Source of the DNA: an uncultured Pirellulales bacterium
GTDB lineage: Bacteria; Planctomycetota; Planctomycetia; Pirellulales; Thermoguttaceae
Reading direction: 5' to 3'
Assembly: GCA_938015445.1 (NCBI GenBank)
Contig: CALLPE010000041.1
Location: 90,260-154,259, forward strand
DNA: 64,000 bases
The translations under genes and the position numbers were made by a program. Shown here piece after piece: positions 28,522 to 36,410 of this stretch (position 1 is the stretch's first letter; each line of letters opens with the position of its first letter). Under the pieces are notes generated by a model, which worked only from the letters and a program-made list of their open reading frames with translations, was not told the origin of the DNA and did not search any database.

Positions 28522-28679
28522 CCCCCAGCTCCTCGGTCGACTTATCCTACCCCGCCTCGCTCACGCCGTGTTGCGCCAAACCAAATTGCGTGAAGGCTAC
28601 CGGCCTAACGCAAGTGCCGAGCTGACGTGTCGAGCTGCCTGATTTGTCGGGCAACTTACATCAATCCTATGCTGGCACC

Positions 28680-28697
28680 CCAACGGCCGGCCGTTGG
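28680..28697. promoter_or_regulatory. Perfect 18-base palindrome
   Basis: CCAACGGCCGGCCGTTGG reads the same on both strands. It lies 160 bases upstream of the PQQ-propeller start. It could be a dyad operator or a hairpin in the leader RNA; no T-run follows on either strand, so it is not a typical terminator. Confidence 0.5.
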
Positions 28698-28753
28698 CCG
28701 CTGCTGGGCTGGCGAGCACAGTCACCCAGCAAAAGCGAAGCGCGAGGCCGTAC

Positions 28754-28798
28754 CTACATTTGTAGTCATTTTTTCCTTTTTGTCAACTACGATTGTAG
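28754..28798. promoter_or_regulatory. Two BlaI/MecI-like dyads spaced 33 bases
   Basis: CTACATTTGTAG at 28754-28765 contains TACA-NN-TGTA, the known core of BlaI/MecI/CopY operators. CTACGATTGTAG at 28787-28798 matches with one change. The 33-base spacing is about three helical turns, and a T-rich stretch (TTTTTTCCTTTTT) lies between. BlaI-type repressors are common in Planctomycetes; none is encoded in this window. The likely target is the minus-strand envelope run, about 235 bases away. Confidence 0.5.
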
Positions 28799-28919
28799 GC
28801 AGCAAGGGCTAAATCGTGAAATTCTCACACTCCGGTTTGCTACCCCGGCATCGTGAGTACATCCTGCGAGTGGGGTCGGCCCCATATCAAACAGGGTTGG
28901 CCTCCGCCAATTAAAAAAA

Positions 28920-29158
28920 CGCCATCCCCTTTGCAAATGCCGCAATCCCCTATTCAAGTAGCATTAGCCCTTGTACAAGTTGCGTTAGGCGTTGTGCAAG
29001 TACCGTTAGTTCCTCTGCAAGCAGTTCAATTCCCCCTTTGCAAATGTCATCAATCCCGTGTGGTAAACGGCATGACCGCCTTTGGCAAACGGCTGGATAC
29101 ACGCTGCCAAACGCCGAGGCTCGCTCTAGGAAACGGCGCAGTCCTTTCGTCGAAAACT
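28920..29158. repeat. 11-unit degenerate tandem array, 21-23 base period
   Basis: Eleven head-to-tail units start at 28920, 28941, 28962, 28983, 29004, 29025, 29048, 29071, 29093, 29115 and 29137. The first five are exactly 21 bases, the next two 23, the last four 22. Shared positions are an early CRTTAR-like block and a late (T)GCAAnyGG block, so the consensus is roughly CGTTANTCCTTTGCAAACGG. Because the period changes by 1-2 bases, no reading frame is kept across the array. The motif spacing stays close to two helical turns, as in iterons or phased protein-binding sites. Confidence 0.8.
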
Positions 29159-29472
29159 CGGTGCAAACGAAAATGCGCGCAGCGTGCAAAGCGGTTACAA
29201 ATTGGCCTAACAACAGCGCAAAAGCCTTCGGCGTGCCCAGGCTCGATAGTCAGAGGACGCTGCCCAAGCGGGCTTAAAACGGCAGAAAAAACCCCGGTGA
29301 AGCTCACAGAAGGCGGAAAAATCGAAAAAATCGCTCAATACAGCCCGCAGACGGCTTGCATTTTTCCAGCCAGATACTTAAATCATTGCGTCTGCGCAAT
29401 GGATCGTGCAAAGTTCCAATATTGTCCATTATTGCAGGTACAACAGTTTGCCCCAATGGAGGTATGACGATC

Positions 29473-29811
29473 ATGGCCAAAGCAACAGGCAAGAAAGCGC
29501 CCAGCAAGACCGAGATCACCAAGAACATCGCCGATGCCACCGGGCTGACCAAGAAGCAGGTAGCGGCGGTGTTGGAGGCCTTGACCGAGGAAATCCGCCG
29601 CAACCTCGGCGCGCGTGGCCCCGGAGTCTTCGCCCTACCAGGTCTGGTGAAGATCGAAAAACGAAAGGTTCCCCCCCAGCCAGCCCGAAAAGGCGTGCAG
29701 GTTCGCAATCCGCGCACCGGCGAGGTGACCATCAAGGACATTCCCGCCAAGCCGGCCAGTGTAAAGGTAAAGGTCAGGCCGCTGAAGAACCTCAAGGCCA
29801 TGGTACAGTAA
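29473..29811 (+). CDS. HU/IHF-family DNA-binding protein
   Basis: A 112-residue nucleoid protein. After a short Lys-rich leader (MAKATGKKAPSK) it follows the HU pattern: TEITKNIADATGLTKKQVAAVLEALTEEI (helical dimer part), a beta-saddle LPGLVKIEKRKVPP, the DNA-arm signature RNPRTGE, then VKVKVRPLKNLKAMV. HU is usually about 90 residues; the extra length is the basic N-terminus and one insertion. HU dimers bend and compact DNA. The ATG at 29473 was chosen over the ATG at 29464 because GGAGGT (29458-29463) abuts the latter and lies 9 bases from the former. It stands alone, downstream of the phased array, which is suggestive but does not prove a link. Confidence 0.9.
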   Translation: MAKATGKKAPSKTEITKNIADATGLTKKQVAAVLEALTEEIRRNLGARGPGVFALPGLVKIEKRKVPPQPARKGVQVRNPRTGEVTIKDIPAKPASVKVKVRPLKNLKAMVQ

Positions 29812-30276
29812 ACTACGGTTTCTTCGCGCTTCGCTTGCTCGGGGTTTGCCCGGTAAGCTGCTGACCGCGCAGCAGTCGCTGCGGCGAAGCTGTACTCGGA
29901 GCTTGAGTCCGGTCGCAATCGTAGTTATTCGCGCGCCATTGTTAGCGCGCCGGCTCTACGCCAGCGTTGATACGGCTCTCAGCCACCATTGCCACCTTTT
30001 CTCTCCGCCATCGGTGGAGCTATTGGGCGGTATTGATTGTGCTTTCTGCCGAGGTTTACACGGTGCGCCGTTTCTACGGCGTGCCATTCAGCGCAGAAGC
30101 CCGGCCGGCGGACTGCGCTTTCAGACCGCCTGCATAGAAAACCTGCTCGTCTCCGGAAGCGTCTCCATGGCCGGAGCAGTCAGTCAGAGGCGCTACGACC
30201 GTTGTCGGGAAACCGCGCCGCAACCGACCGCCTAAAAACCGCCCAAAAATAGCCGGATGCAACGCCACCGGTTTGC
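29812..30276. other. Gene-free stretch after the HU gene
   Basis: This lies between the 3' ends of the HU gene and the SMP-30 gene. No convincing gene is seen. There is a weak long-range inverted repeat GCTTCGC (about 29829-29835) with GCGAAGC (about 29884-29890), but no T-run, so I do not call a terminator. Confidence 0.4.
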
Positions 30277-31128
30277 TTATTTGCCGGCCCGCAACGGCAG
30301 CGGTTTCAGTCCCGTCACGTTGGTCGGAAGAGCCAGAAAGCGGTCTGCCGAAGCGATCATTAGCGTGCGAAAATCAGGTCCACCGAAGCAGCAGTTGGCG
30401 GCAAATACATCGATTGTTCCCAGCGGCTGGCCGTAACGATCGAAGACCTTGATACCTGCCTTGCCGCAGCAGACGTAGAGGTTGTCGTGCTCGTCCAGGG
30501 TGAGTCCGTCTGGATTTGCGCCTAGCCGGTCGATCCACAGCCGCTCGTTGGCCAACTGTCCGGGGCCGAGCACGTCGTAGCGGTAGATTCGCTGTCCGCG
30601 GGCATCGGCCACATACAGTGTTCTGTCATCGGCCGAAAGCAACACGCCGTTGGGTTTGAAGCAAACCGTGGAAACACGGCTCACACGTCCCTCGGCCGAA
30701 CAGTAATACACATCTTGCTTCATTACCGTCGGCTGACCCCGGTGCTGGTAGTTGGGGTCCGAAAAATAGAAACCGTCGTGGAAATCGATCGCCAGATCGT
30801 TAGGCTCGTTGAAGTGTTGGCCGTCGATCTGGTCGCATAGCACGCGTTTGCTCTTGGTGTGCACATCGATGGCCACGACCCGGTAGGCGGCGCCCTCGCA
30901 CACATACAGTTCGCCGCGTGTGTTGAGCATCATCCCGTTGGCGTCGGTGCTGTCGTTGACGAACAGCACCGGCGGCTTGCCCGGCGCGTAGTAATAAATC
31001 GTATCGTGCCGGCCGTCCGAAAAATACACATTGCCGTGTTCGTCGGCCGCCGGCCCTTCGGTGAATCCGTAGCCGCTGCCCACCACAATGGGCGCACTAC
31101 CGGGAGGAACAATATCGGTGATGTTCAT
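30277..31128 (-). CDS. SMP-30/gluconolactonase-family protein, cytoplasmic
   Basis: A 283-residue six-bladed propeller of the SMP-30/gluconolaconase/LRE family, which hydrolyses sugar lactones with one divalent metal. Metal and site residues are recognisable: Glu in GFTEGPAADEHGNVYFSD, Asn in FNEPNDLAIDFHDGFYFSDP, Asn in CFKPNGVLLS and Asp in ANPDGLTLDEHDNLYV. There is no signal peptide from the ATG at 31128 (MNITDIVPPG), unlike the second family member at 45908-46846. It is divergent from a GH43-like gene with 166 bases between the starts, so the pair may share control. The substrate is unknown; an aldonolactone from an unusual sugar is likely. Confidence 0.85.
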   Translation of the reverse strand: MNITDIVPPGSAPIVVGSGYGFTEGPAADEHGNVYFSDGRHDTIYYYAPGKPPVLFVNDSTDANGMMLNTRGELYVCEGAAYRVVAIDVHTKSKRVLCDQIDGQHFNEPNDLAIDFHDGFYFSDPNYQHRGQPTVMKQDVYYCSAEGRVSRVSTVCFKPNGVLLSADDRTLYVADARGQRIYRYDVLGPGQLANERLWIDRLGANPDGLTLDEHDNLYVCCGKAGIKVFDRYGQPLGTIDVFAANCCFGGPDFRTLMIASADRFLALPTNVTGLKPLPLRAGK

Positions 31129-31294
31129 TTTCGTGCTGTTTGCGACTAAACAGGTGCCGTTAGCGGCGTGCAATCGTTCTATCGTACGAGCATCCCTACG
31201 ACTTGACCACTGGCCCCAATCCGCCGGATACTGGTGCTGGCAAGTAATGGTAATCCGTTTTTCTCCGCTGCCAACCTCCTACAAGGTGGTGCCG

Positions 31295-32320
31295 ATGGTC
31301 AACGCGCAAAAAGGCAGGTTCGGGTTTGCTGTAGGCGTTTTGTGTGCGGCCGCCTTTTGCCTTGCAGCGGCGGGCGACCAGCGGGCGATTTCCGCCCAGG
31401 ACGACGGCATCCTCGTTCCGCACATCGAGGAGCCGTGGTGGACCGTGGCAGGCAATCCCGACCTGGGCAAGTGGACCTCGGAGCGACAGCAGCCGGTCGA
31501 TTTCGCCATCTGGCCAGCCGCTGACGGCACCTGGCAGCTTTGGTCGTGCATTCGCCACACCAACTGCGGCGGGAACACGCGGCTGTTTTACCGTTGGGAA
31601 GGGCGAAAGCTCACCGACCCCGACTGGAAGCCGATGGGCATAGCCATGACCGCCGACCAGCGCTACGGCGAAGCGCCCGGCGGCCTGCAAGCGCCGTTCG
31701 TTCTCCGCTTGGACGAAAGCTACTGGATGTTCTACGGCAACTGGCACGGTATCTGTCTGGCCCGTAGTCGCGACGGTAAACAGTTCGATCGCGTGTTGGA
31801 TCACAAGGGAAGTTCGCAGCTTTTCACCGAGGACAGCGCGGAAATGCGGGCCAACACCCGCGATCCGATGGTCCTGCCTATAGGCGACAAACTTTACTGT
31901 TACTACACAGCTTATCCGAACCAACAAGGGGCGGTTTATTGCCGGGTGGGAACGCGCCTTGCCAAGGGCGACAGGTTGGCCGACTGGGGACCGTCGAAGA
32001 TCGTGGCTTTCGGTGGTCAGGCTGGCAGTGGGCCGTATTCGGCCGAATGTCCTTTCGTAGCGGCACGCTTTGGGTGGTACTACCTGTTTCGCACCCAACG
32101 GTATGGACGCAATGCGCAGAGCCTGGTTTATCGCTCCCGCTCGCCGCTAGATTTTGGCGTCAACGACGACCGCTATCTTGTCGCCAGTCTGGCCGTCGCC
32201 GCGCCGGAAATCATCCACCACGACGGCCAGGACTACATCGCCGCCCTGCTGCCGTCGCTTAAAGGTATCCAGATAGCACGGCTCAAGTGGGGCCCACGAC
32301 AAAGCACCCCAAAGCAATAG
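31295..32320 (+). CDS. Exported GH43-like five-bladed propeller (glycosidase-like)
   Basis: A 341-residue protein with a signal peptide (1-25, VGVLCAAAFCLAAAG) and a fold that reads like the five-bladed GH43/GH117/GH32 group: blades WTVAGNPDLGKW, DGTWQLWSCIRHTNCGG, LDESYWMFYGNWHGICLARSRDGK, MRANTRDPMVLPIGDKLYCYYTAY, AECPFVAARFGWYYLFRT and VVAAPEIIHHDGQDYIA-type repeats. The acidic catalytic set cannot be fixed by eye. The ATG at 31295 has AAGGTGG 5-7 bases upstream and opens the signal peptide. Together with the divergent SMP-30 gene it suggests a small sugar-use locus. Its 3' end faces the DHDPS-like gene 78 bases away. Confidence 0.7.
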   Translation: MVNAQKGRFGFAVGVLCAAAFCLAAAGDQRAISAQDDGILVPHIEEPWWTVAGNPDLGKWTSERQQPVDFAIWPAADGTWQLWSCIRHTNCGGNTRLFYRWEGRKLTDPDWKPMGIAMTADQRYGEAPGGLQAPFVLRLDESYWMFYGNWHGICLARSRDGKQFDRVLDHKGSSQLFTEDSAEMRANTRDPMVLPIGDKLYCYYTAYPNQQGAVYCRVGTRLAKGDRLADWGPSKIVAFGGQAGSGPYSAECPFVAARFGWYYLFRTQRYGRNAQSLVYRSRSPLDFGVNDDRYLVASLAVAAPEIIHHDGQDYIAALLPSLKGIQIARLKWGPRQSTPKQ

Positions 32321-32398
32321 CGGGGCGGACCATTCGGTTGCCAATCGCGGGCGCCGACGACGATGTGTTCTACAGACCTGCGTGCCAAGCCGCCTCTA

Positions 32399-33472
32399 TT
32401 ACCCACTGAGCCATTCATCGAGGTGGGCATCGACGAATTGGTCGTCGGTCAGTTCGGGATATTGGCGACAAACGCGGTCGATTTCGGCGCCTTGCCCCGG
32501 ACTGAGCGTCTCGTGCGGGTCGAGGCACCATGTTCCTTCAAGCAGCCCCCGGCGGCGCAGCACTTCGTGAATGCCCGGTATGCACCCGGCGAATTGGTTG
32601 GCCGCATCGAAAATGGCGGCGTTGGCGTCGGTCAAGGCCACAGCAGTATGCAGCAAGTCGACGGGGATATCGCCGCCGGCCTGCGTTACAGCGTGGCATC
32701 GCTCCAGCAGCTCCACGGCTTTTTTGGTCCACACGGCCCATTGCCCCAGCAGACCGCCGACAATCCGCAGCTCGGCTGCCGAGCCGTCGGGCCGCGGGAA
32801 GCGATAAGGCGTCAAAAGGTCCAGCACGATGTTGTCGTCGTTGCCGGTGTAAAGCGCCACGTCGGTACGGCCGGCGTCTGCCATTGCACGGATTACGTCC
32901 AGCGTTTGATACCGATTGAACGGAGCGATCTTGACGGCCACCAGGGCATCCAACTCTGCCAGCCGCCGCCAAAAGTTGTATGAAAGAAGCCGTCCGCCCA
33001 CCGCAGGTTGCAAGTAAAAACCCACCAGCGGTATGATTTCGCCCACCGCGCGGCAATGGGCGATCAAAGCCTCGTCGTCGGCGTCGCGCATAGCCGATAG
33101 GCTCAACAGCCCGGCGTGAAATCGCAAACCGCGGGCTGTTTCCGCTTCGCGTGTGGCCTGGTCGGTGCGCCCGCAGATGCCCGCTATCCGCACCAGCGGC
33201 TGCTGCCGGCTGGCGTCGAGGCGGTCGAACTCCTCGGCGGCCAGCGCCAGTACCGGTTCAAACAGGCCGATCTTCGGATCGCGAATGGCGAACTGCGTGG
33301 TGTGGACGCCGACAGCTATTCCGCCCGCACCCGCCGCCGAATAGTATCGCCACAATGCCCGCTGTCGGCGTTCGTCGAGCTGTGCTGTCCGCGTGGTTGC
33401 CAGCGGGCTGGCCGGAATGACCACGCCACGCTGCAAAATTGTCCGCAACTGTTGTTCCAATACCGGTTTCAT
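32399..33472 (-). CDS. Dihydrodipicolinate-synthase-family aldolase/lyase
   Basis: A 357-residue TIM-barrel protein of the DHDPS/N-acetylneuraminate-lyase superfamily, which uses a Schiff-base lysine on 2-oxo acids. The lysine is in LVAVKIAPFNRY and the tyrosine in IIPLVGFYLQPAVGG. The pyruvate-binding GTTGE element is altered to AVGVHTTQF, and the chain is longer than the usual 290-300 residues, so it is not a standard DapA. The likely substrate is a modified 2-keto sugar acid (inference). The upstream gene on the same strand is an epimerase-like dehydrogenase, 330 bases away, the gap holding an 18-base repeat array. The start ATG at 33472 gives the expected N-terminus. Confidence 0.75.
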   Translation of the reverse strand: MKPVLEQQLRTILQRGVVIPASPLATTRTAQLDERRQRALWRYYSAAGAGGIAVGVHTTQFAIRDPKIGLFEPVLALAAEEFDRLDASRQQPLVRIAGICGRTDQATREAETARGLRFHAGLLSLSAMRDADDEALIAHCRAVGEIIPLVGFYLQPAVGGRLLSYNFWRRLAELDALVAVKIAPFNRYQTLDVIRAMADAGRTDVALYTGNDDNIVLDLLTPYRFPRPDGSAAELRIVGGLLGQWAVWTKKAVELLERCHAVTQAGGDIPVDLLHTAVALTDANAAIFDAANQFAGCIPGIHEVLRRRGLLEGTWCLDPHETLSPGQGAEIDRVCRQYPELTDDQFVDAHLDEWLSG

Positions 33473-33802
33473 CGCGCGGCTCCTATATTGTCTCGCCGGC
33501 TTTGCAACAGGTTCGACTTGTTCATGCGCTCACGACCGGCCAACGGTTGTCGGCATGACCATCCGAAAAGTTCGCCGGCTTGCAGCAGCACCGCAATTGT
33601 ATGACGGCACGACAAGACCAGCTACGATGTTTTACCACAGCGGCAGTGTGCAGCGGATAGGCATTGAAGCTCGGCCAGCCATTGCACATCGCATAGTGAA
33701 CGCACATCGCATAGCGAACGCACACCGGATAACGAACGCACATCGGATAGCCACCGCGCGCCGGATTGCGCCTGCGCGTGGAGAAGCCGACCGGCGGTTA
33801 GG
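33473..33802. other. Gap between epimerase-like and DHDPS-like genes
   Basis: No gene is visible in these 330 bases apart from repeat-derived frames. It holds the 18-base array at 33684-33773, starting about 210 bases upstream of the DHDPS-like start. Confidence 0.45.
33684..33773. repeat. 18-base tandem array, five units
   Basis: Units begin at 33684, 33702, 33720, 33738 and 33756. The first two differ by one base (GCACATCGCATAGYGAAC); later units drift (GCACACCGGATAACGAAC and so on). An 18-base unit keeps frame, giving apparent AHRIxN repeats on the plus strand and CVRYxx on the minus strand, but neither lies in a credible gene. Confidence 0.8.
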
Positions 33803-34846
33803 TCAAAACTTTCCGTCACGGGTTTCGAAATGCGTCGGTTTGCCCAGTATCGGGCCGCCGCGAAGCTGCCAATCGGCAATCCAGCGTAACAACTGCTCCT
33901 CAGCGACTTGAGGCTTTCCGAACAGCGCGAACGCTCGTTGGGCATTGCTCAGCAACGCATCGCCGGCCTCGCTGCCGCGGAAGATCGGCGCGCGGCCCAA
34001 CAAGCGGCCCAGTTCCTCGGCCACGGTGCGGACCGAAAGTATTCTAGGGCCGGCAATGTTGATCACAAACGGTGGGCTGGAAACGTGGTCGAAGCAGCGC
34101 AGCGTCATGGCGTTGTTGTCGCCCTGCCAAATGGCATTGAAGTACCCCATGGCCAAATCGATCGGCTCACCGGTCAGTATCTTCTGTGCCAGATCGACCA
34201 TGATGCCGTAGCGCATTTCGTGAGCGTAATTCAAGCGCACCAATGCCACCGGCGTGCCGTTGCGCTGGCTGAAGTAACTGAAAATACGTTCCCGGCCTAA
34301 ACAACTCATGGCGTAGTCGCCGATCGGCCCCGGCAGATCATCTTCCCGCGAGCCTCCGCTGGCGGGTGGCGTTAAGGGGTAAACATTGCCGGTCGAGTAC
34401 GCCACAATGCGACTGTGGGGATACCGTTGGCACACCATCCCCGGCAGATAACAGTTCATCGCCCAAGTCAACGCTTCCTGTCCGGTAGAGCCGAACTTCA
34501 TCGCCGCCAGATACAGCACGTTGGGGGCTTCCGGCAAAGCAGCCAGTTGGGCCGAATCAAGCAGTTCGCAGCGGATCGGTTCAATGCCATGTGACGCAAG
34601 CCACTGGGGCAACTGCGGATTGGTGAACCGGGCCACTCCGAATATCTTGCGCTGCTTGCCTGCCCGATCGCTGGCCCGGCGAGCCATTCGGGCCAAACTC
34701 GGCCCGATCTTTCCACCCACACCCAGCACGATGATGTCGCCTTCGAGCCGTGCCATAGTGTCGACGACCCCATCGGTGGGACGGCTAAGCAGTTCTTCCA
34801 ACTGCTCGACGTCGGCGATGCTCGTGATTTGTTCCAGTGCAGTCAT
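33803..34846 (-). CDS. NAD(P)-dependent epimerase/dehydratase-family protein
   Basis: A 347-residue extended short-chain dehydrogenase. The N-terminus is helical (EQITSIADVEQLEELLSRP), the dinucleotide-binding loop is VLGVGGKIGPSLA, later elements are LYLAAMKFGSTGQE, YSTGNVYPLTPP, and the Tyr region IGDYAMSCLGRERIF (the family YxxxK is YAMSCLGRE, lacking the usual Lys). The C-terminal half resembles GalE-type substrate domains. The Lys loss makes catalysis uncertain. The ATG at 34846 (MTALEQITSI) matches related N-termini by memory. It probably belongs with the DHDPS-like gene downstream in sugar-acid metabolism. An array with a 30-base period lies in its leader. Confidence 0.75.
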   Translation of the reverse strand: MTALEQITSIADVEQLEELLSRPTDGVVDTMARLEGDIIVLGVGGKIGPSLARMARRASDRAGKQRKIFGVARFTNPQLPQWLASHGIEPIRCELLDSAQLAALPEAPNVLYLAAMKFGSTGQEALTWAMNCYLPGMVCQRYPHSRIVAYSTGNVYPLTPPASGGSREDDLPGPIGDYAMSCLGRERIFSYFSQRNGTPVALVRLNYAHEMRYGIMVDLAQKILTGEPIDLAMGYFNAIWQGDNNAMTLRCFDHVSSPPFVINIAGPRILSVRTVAEELGRLLGRAPIFRGSEAGDALLSNAQRAFALFGKPQVAEEQLLRWIADWQLRGGPILGKPTHFETRDGKF

Positions 34847-35395
34847 TTGTTGCCTCGCAATACTAGCGCGATCTCCCGCTTTCGCAGTCGTAATAAGGTT
34901 GAAAGCCCACCGTCCCCGCCGCACGAAAGTCCCTTAAAACCGAGAGGTCCCAGCCTTGGGGCAGTCTTTCAAATTTGGTGCGCCTTTTTAAAGCTGACCC
35001 ATCCGGGCTTGCTTCTGGCCAAAAGGCCCGAAATCTGGTTGATTCATGGCGGTGCAGCAGAAATCCGACTAATACCCACCGAAACAGCACAAATCTTGGC
35101 CGCCGCCCGGCGAAACAGCAGAAATCTGGCTTCTCCCGCCCGGCATAGCAGAAATCTAGCTGAGCTGTAAAGTTTCTCGCGTAGCCGTCCTTCTTATACG
35201 CGGGAATCGGGGCACGGGCAAGAACCTTGTAGATTCCATTAGATGCAAACCGTGGGGCGCGCAAGGAACTGCGGAGGCACGAACCAGCAACCAGAGGCAG
35301 CGAGGCTGGCTGGGTGAAAACAACGGGTTCAAGCAGCCGAACGCCGCCACCGCGCGGCTTTATGGGAGGCTCAGCGGTTACAGTACCCGGTTGCG
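34847..35395. other. 549-base gap with a 30-base-period array
   Basis: No gene is visible. The left half carries the array at 35027-35156. The right half has a small inverted repeat CGCGTA (35178-35183) / TACGCG (35197-35202), which could be a weak hairpin in the RNA leaving lpxA; no T-run follows it. Confidence 0.45.
35027..35156. repeat. 30-31 base period array of GCAGAAATCTGG-like motifs
   Basis: The motif starts at 35027 (CCCGAAATC), 35057 (GCAGAAATC), 35087 (GCACAAATC), 35118 (GCAGAAATC) and 35148 (GCAGAAATC), so the intervals are 30, 30, 31 and 30 bases. Sequence between motifs is partly conserved (CCGAAACA, GGCGAAACA, CCCGGCATA). The spacing is three helical turns. It lies 180-310 bases upstream of the epimerase-like start. 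Confidence 0.8.
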
Positions 35396-36259
35396 CTACA
35401 ACGCCGCGCGCATGGCCGCGTTCAAATCGGCCTGCAACTGGTAGTCCTCGGCTTGCGGCAGTTTTATCGTAGGTGCCGAAGCGTCGCGGCGCTGGCAGAC
35501 GATTCCCCGCGCGGTCGTTGACAAGAAGCGGTAGAACTCCGCGGCCGGTCCGTAGTTGAACTCCGTGCGCAGGTGTTCGAGGATTTCTGCCCAGGGCAAA
35601 CCGCTGCGATAAATCACTCGGTAGGCAGCTTTGAGATGGGCGATTGTCTTAGCGTCGAAGCCCGCCCGGCGCAAACCGATTGTGTTCAGGCCCACCACGT
35701 AGCTGCTCAGCCCATCGACGGTCACAAACGGGGGCACGTCTTTATTGATATGGGCCTGACCGCCGACCATCGCCAACGTGCCAATGCGGCAGAATTGATG
35801 TACCGCCACAGCGCCGGACAGATACGCCCTGTCCTCAACGATCACGTGCCCGGCAAGCATTACATTGTTGACAATTATAGTATTGTTTCCCACTTGGCAG
35901 TCGTGAGCGATATGGGCATTGCACATCAGCAGATTGTTATCGCCCACGAGCGTGGCTCGCTCCGGCTGCAAAGCCCGATGGATCGTCACGTTCTCGCGGA
36001 TCACGTTGCCAGAGCCGATAACGACGCGCCCTGGCTTTTCTGGCATGTGGACGTGCTGCGGCGGGCCGCCAATAATAGCACCTTCGAAAATATGATTATT
36101 TTCGCCCAGGACCGTGCCCGATTTGACCACCACATTGGCTTCCAAAACGCAGCCTGGGCCGACGGTTACGTCGTCTTCCACCACGCTGAACGGACCAATG
36201 CGGACATTTGCCCCAATTCGGGCCTTGGGGCTGACCAGGGCCAAAGGGTGAATTGCCAC
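35396..36259 (-). CDS. lpxA: UDP-N-acetylglucosamine acyltransferase (LpxA)
   Basis: A 287-residue trimeric left-handed beta-helix acyltransferase that adds 3-hydroxyacyl from ACP to UDP-GlcNAc, the first step of lipid A synthesis, in the cytoplasm. Hexapeptide repeats start at IHPLALVSPKARIGANVRIG. The catalytic His119 lies in NAHIAHDC, and IRENVTIHRAL and LSGAVAVHQFCRIG fit LpxA. The C-terminal helical part is GFDAKTIAHLKAAYRVIYRSG. The usual length is about 262. The GTG at 36259 was chosen because GAGGAG lies 8 bases upstream and it gives the normal family N-terminus; an ATG 21 bases earlier lacks a site. No lpxB, lpxC or fabZ is next to it, so its partners are elsewhere. Confidence 0.9.
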   Translation of the reverse strand: MAIHPLALVSPKARIGANVRIGPFSVVEDDVTVGPGCVLEANVVVKSGTVLGENNHIFEGAIIGGPPQHVHMPEKPGRVVIGSGNVIRENVTIHRALQPERATLVGDNNLLMCNAHIAHDCQVGNNTIIVNNVMLAGHVIVEDRAYLSGAVAVHQFCRIGTLAMVGGQAHINKDVPPFVTVDGLSSYVVGLNTIGLRRAGFDAKTIAHLKAAYRVIYRSGLPWAEILEHLRTEFNYGPAAEFYRFLSTTARGIVCQRRDASAPTIKLPQAEDYQLQADLNAAMRAAL

Positions 36260-36410
36260 TGGGCAAGCTCCTCGAAACATAGCGGCCAGCGCCAATGCCG
36301 GTCCTTTAAGATGTATCGGCCATACCAGCGGCGGTCGTAAGATGCACCCCGGCGGACGGCCGAACTTCGCCAACTTTGCCTAATCGATCAGCCCATCGGC
36401 GCCGTGCGAA

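Larger units (their letters stand above)
28522..29472. other. 951-base divergent intergenic region with regulatory-looking repeats
   Basis: This is the largest gene gap in the window, lying between the divergent starts of the PQQ gene (minus) and the HU gene (plus). From left to right it holds an 18-base palindrome (28680-28697), two CTAC-N4-GTAG dyads (28754-28798) around a T-rich segment, and the 11-unit array (28920-29158). The rest shows A-rich stretches before the HU gene (29308-29330). Open frames across the array are not convincing genes. Confidence 0.6.

Noticed and set aside
28920..29158. CRISPR array
   Set aside because: The repeat period (21-23 bases) leaves no room for spacers, units are degenerate, and no cas gene is present.
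28853..29467. Plus-strand frame with heptad-like repeats (SPIQVAL, ALVQVAL, GVVQVPL) and a minus-strand leucine-rich frame
   Set aside because: They arise from the first five 21-base units. The period becomes 22-23 bases afterwards, so no frame follows the array, and there is no ribosome site.
35178..35202. Inverted repeat after lpxA as a terminator
   Set aside because: Only six base pairs, a 13-base loop and no T-run; evidence is too weak.
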